The position numbers were made by a program, and so were the translations under genes. A DNA stretch of 5,302 nucleotides from an uncultured Clostridia bacterium (GTDB lineage: Bacteria; Bacillota; Clostridia; Christensenellales; Pumilibacteraceae): the NCBI GenBank assembly GCA_947627075.1, contig CANQUR010000106.1, positions 1 to 5,302 of the forward strand, in the 5' to 3' direction. Below the pieces are notes generated by a model. That model ran no database searches. It was given only the letters and a program-made list of their open reading frames with translations, and was not told the origin of the DNA. Shown piece by piece: positions 4,894 to 5,302 of the stretch. Each line of letters begins with the position of its first letter. Position 1 is the first letter of the stretch.

Positions 4894-4922
4894 AAAAAGC
4901 CGACGCTCATCGGGCGTCGGCT
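4894..4922 (-). terminator. Rho-independent terminator of the GAPDH gene
   Basis: On the minus strand a perfect 9-bp stem AGCCGACGC/GCGTCGGCT (4898-4906 with 4914-4922) with a 7-base loop runs directly into a T tract (4898-4894). It begins 21 bp beyond the GAPDH stop. It is back to back with the plus-strand hairpin at 4852-4887, so the two convergent transcripts end at separate sites. Confidence 0.85.
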
Positions 4923-4943
4923 GTACGATCGAACGTATCTCGA

Positions 4944-5302
4944 TCACTTGAGTTCGGCAAAATACTTAATAGTCCTTACCATTTGGCAGGTATAGGACAT
5001 TTCGTTGTCATACCAGGAAACGACCTTGACGAGCGTCTTGTCGCCGAGCGGTGTGACCTTCGTTTGAGTTGCATCGAAGAGCGAACCGTAAGTCATGCCT
5101 ATAACGTCGGACGAAACGATCTGTTCGTCGGTATAACCGTAGGAAGGAGTTACCGAAGCTTTCATCTTGTTGTTTACGTCCTCGGCGGTAACTGTTCCGT
5201 TTACAACGGCAACGAGTTCGGTAAGCGAACCGGTAGCCACGGGAACGCGTTGAGCGGCGCCGTCAAGTTTGCCGTTGAGTTCGGGAATAACGAGCCCTAT
5301 GG
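4944..5302 (-). CDS. gap: Type I glyceraldehyde-3-phosphate dehydrogenase, C-terminal part (5' end outside window)
   Basis: The last 118 codons of GAPDH are present, and the frame stays open to the window edge. The enzyme converts glyceraldehyde-3-phosphate, NAD(P)+ and phosphate to 1,3-bisphosphoglycerate in cytoplasmic glycolysis. Recognisable parts in order are IGLVIPELNGKLDGAAQRVP, with the arginine of QRVP that binds substrate phosphate, then ATGSLTELV, SSDVIGMTYGSLFD, and the C-terminal KVVSWYDNEMSYTCQMVRT helix. The DNEMSY form, instead of DNEYGY, occurs in other bacterial GAPDHs. The catalytic cysteine and the NAD-binding domain lie outside the window. A GTG at 5240 is internal to this frame and not a real start. 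The C-terminus (YFAELK) is normal in place and the gene is not broken within the window. The gene is convergent with the preceding plus-strand genes. Confidence 0.95.
   Translation of the reverse strand, partial: IGLVIPELNGKLDGAAQRVPVATGSLTELVAVVNGTVTAEDVNNKMKASVTPSYGYTDEQIVSSDVIGMTYGSLFDATQTKVTPLGDKTLVKVVSWYDNEMSYTCQMVRTIKYFAELK

Overview
The window looks like chromosomal DNA of a Bacillota/Clostridia-type bacterium, probably a little-studied lineage. It has strong AGGAGG-type ribosome binding sites, SigA-like promoters with 17-bp spacers, U-tailed hairpin terminators, a moderate-to-low GC content, and gene families typical of clostridia (XRE-cupin plus potABC, DivIC-like protein, Ppx/GppA, type I GAPDH). 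This assignment is inferred from gene content and signals only.

Positions 1-3316 (minus strand) hold a polyamine-uptake operon read right to left: an XRE-cupin regulator, potA (ATPase), potB (permease) and the 5' part of potC (second permease, cut by the window edge). Spacing is 16 bp or less, or the genes overlap, so they form one transcript. A very good promoter (TTGACA, 17 bp, TATATT) lies at 3407-3435. Downstream of it, in the leader, sit two near-identical palindromes with centres 31 bp apart. They are the natural candidates for the regulator's own operators. PotA is unusual: it is about 120 residues longer than the standard protein because its C-terminal regulatory module appears twice.

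Positions 3464-4656 (plus strand) start with a divergent extended -10 promoter driving a 91-residue DivIC/FtsL-like division protein. A hairpin terminator follows, then directly the ribosome binding site of a compact Ppx/GppA-family phosphatase.

Positions 4657-4943 hold a 36-codon gene with a perfect Shine-Dalgarno sequence. It encodes a Lys/Ser/Thr-rich, strongly basic, two-cysteine peptide that I do not recognise. It is preceded by an interrupted palindrome and followed by a strong terminator. A second terminator faces the other way and serves the GAPDH gene, whose C-terminal third (minus strand) fills the window to its right edge.

No rRNA, tRNA, CRISPR array, insertion sequence or phage gene was seen. 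The best candidates for something new are the 36-residue peptide gene with its palindrome, the duplicated regulatory module of PotA, and the paired operator-like palindromes between the polyamine operon and the division gene.
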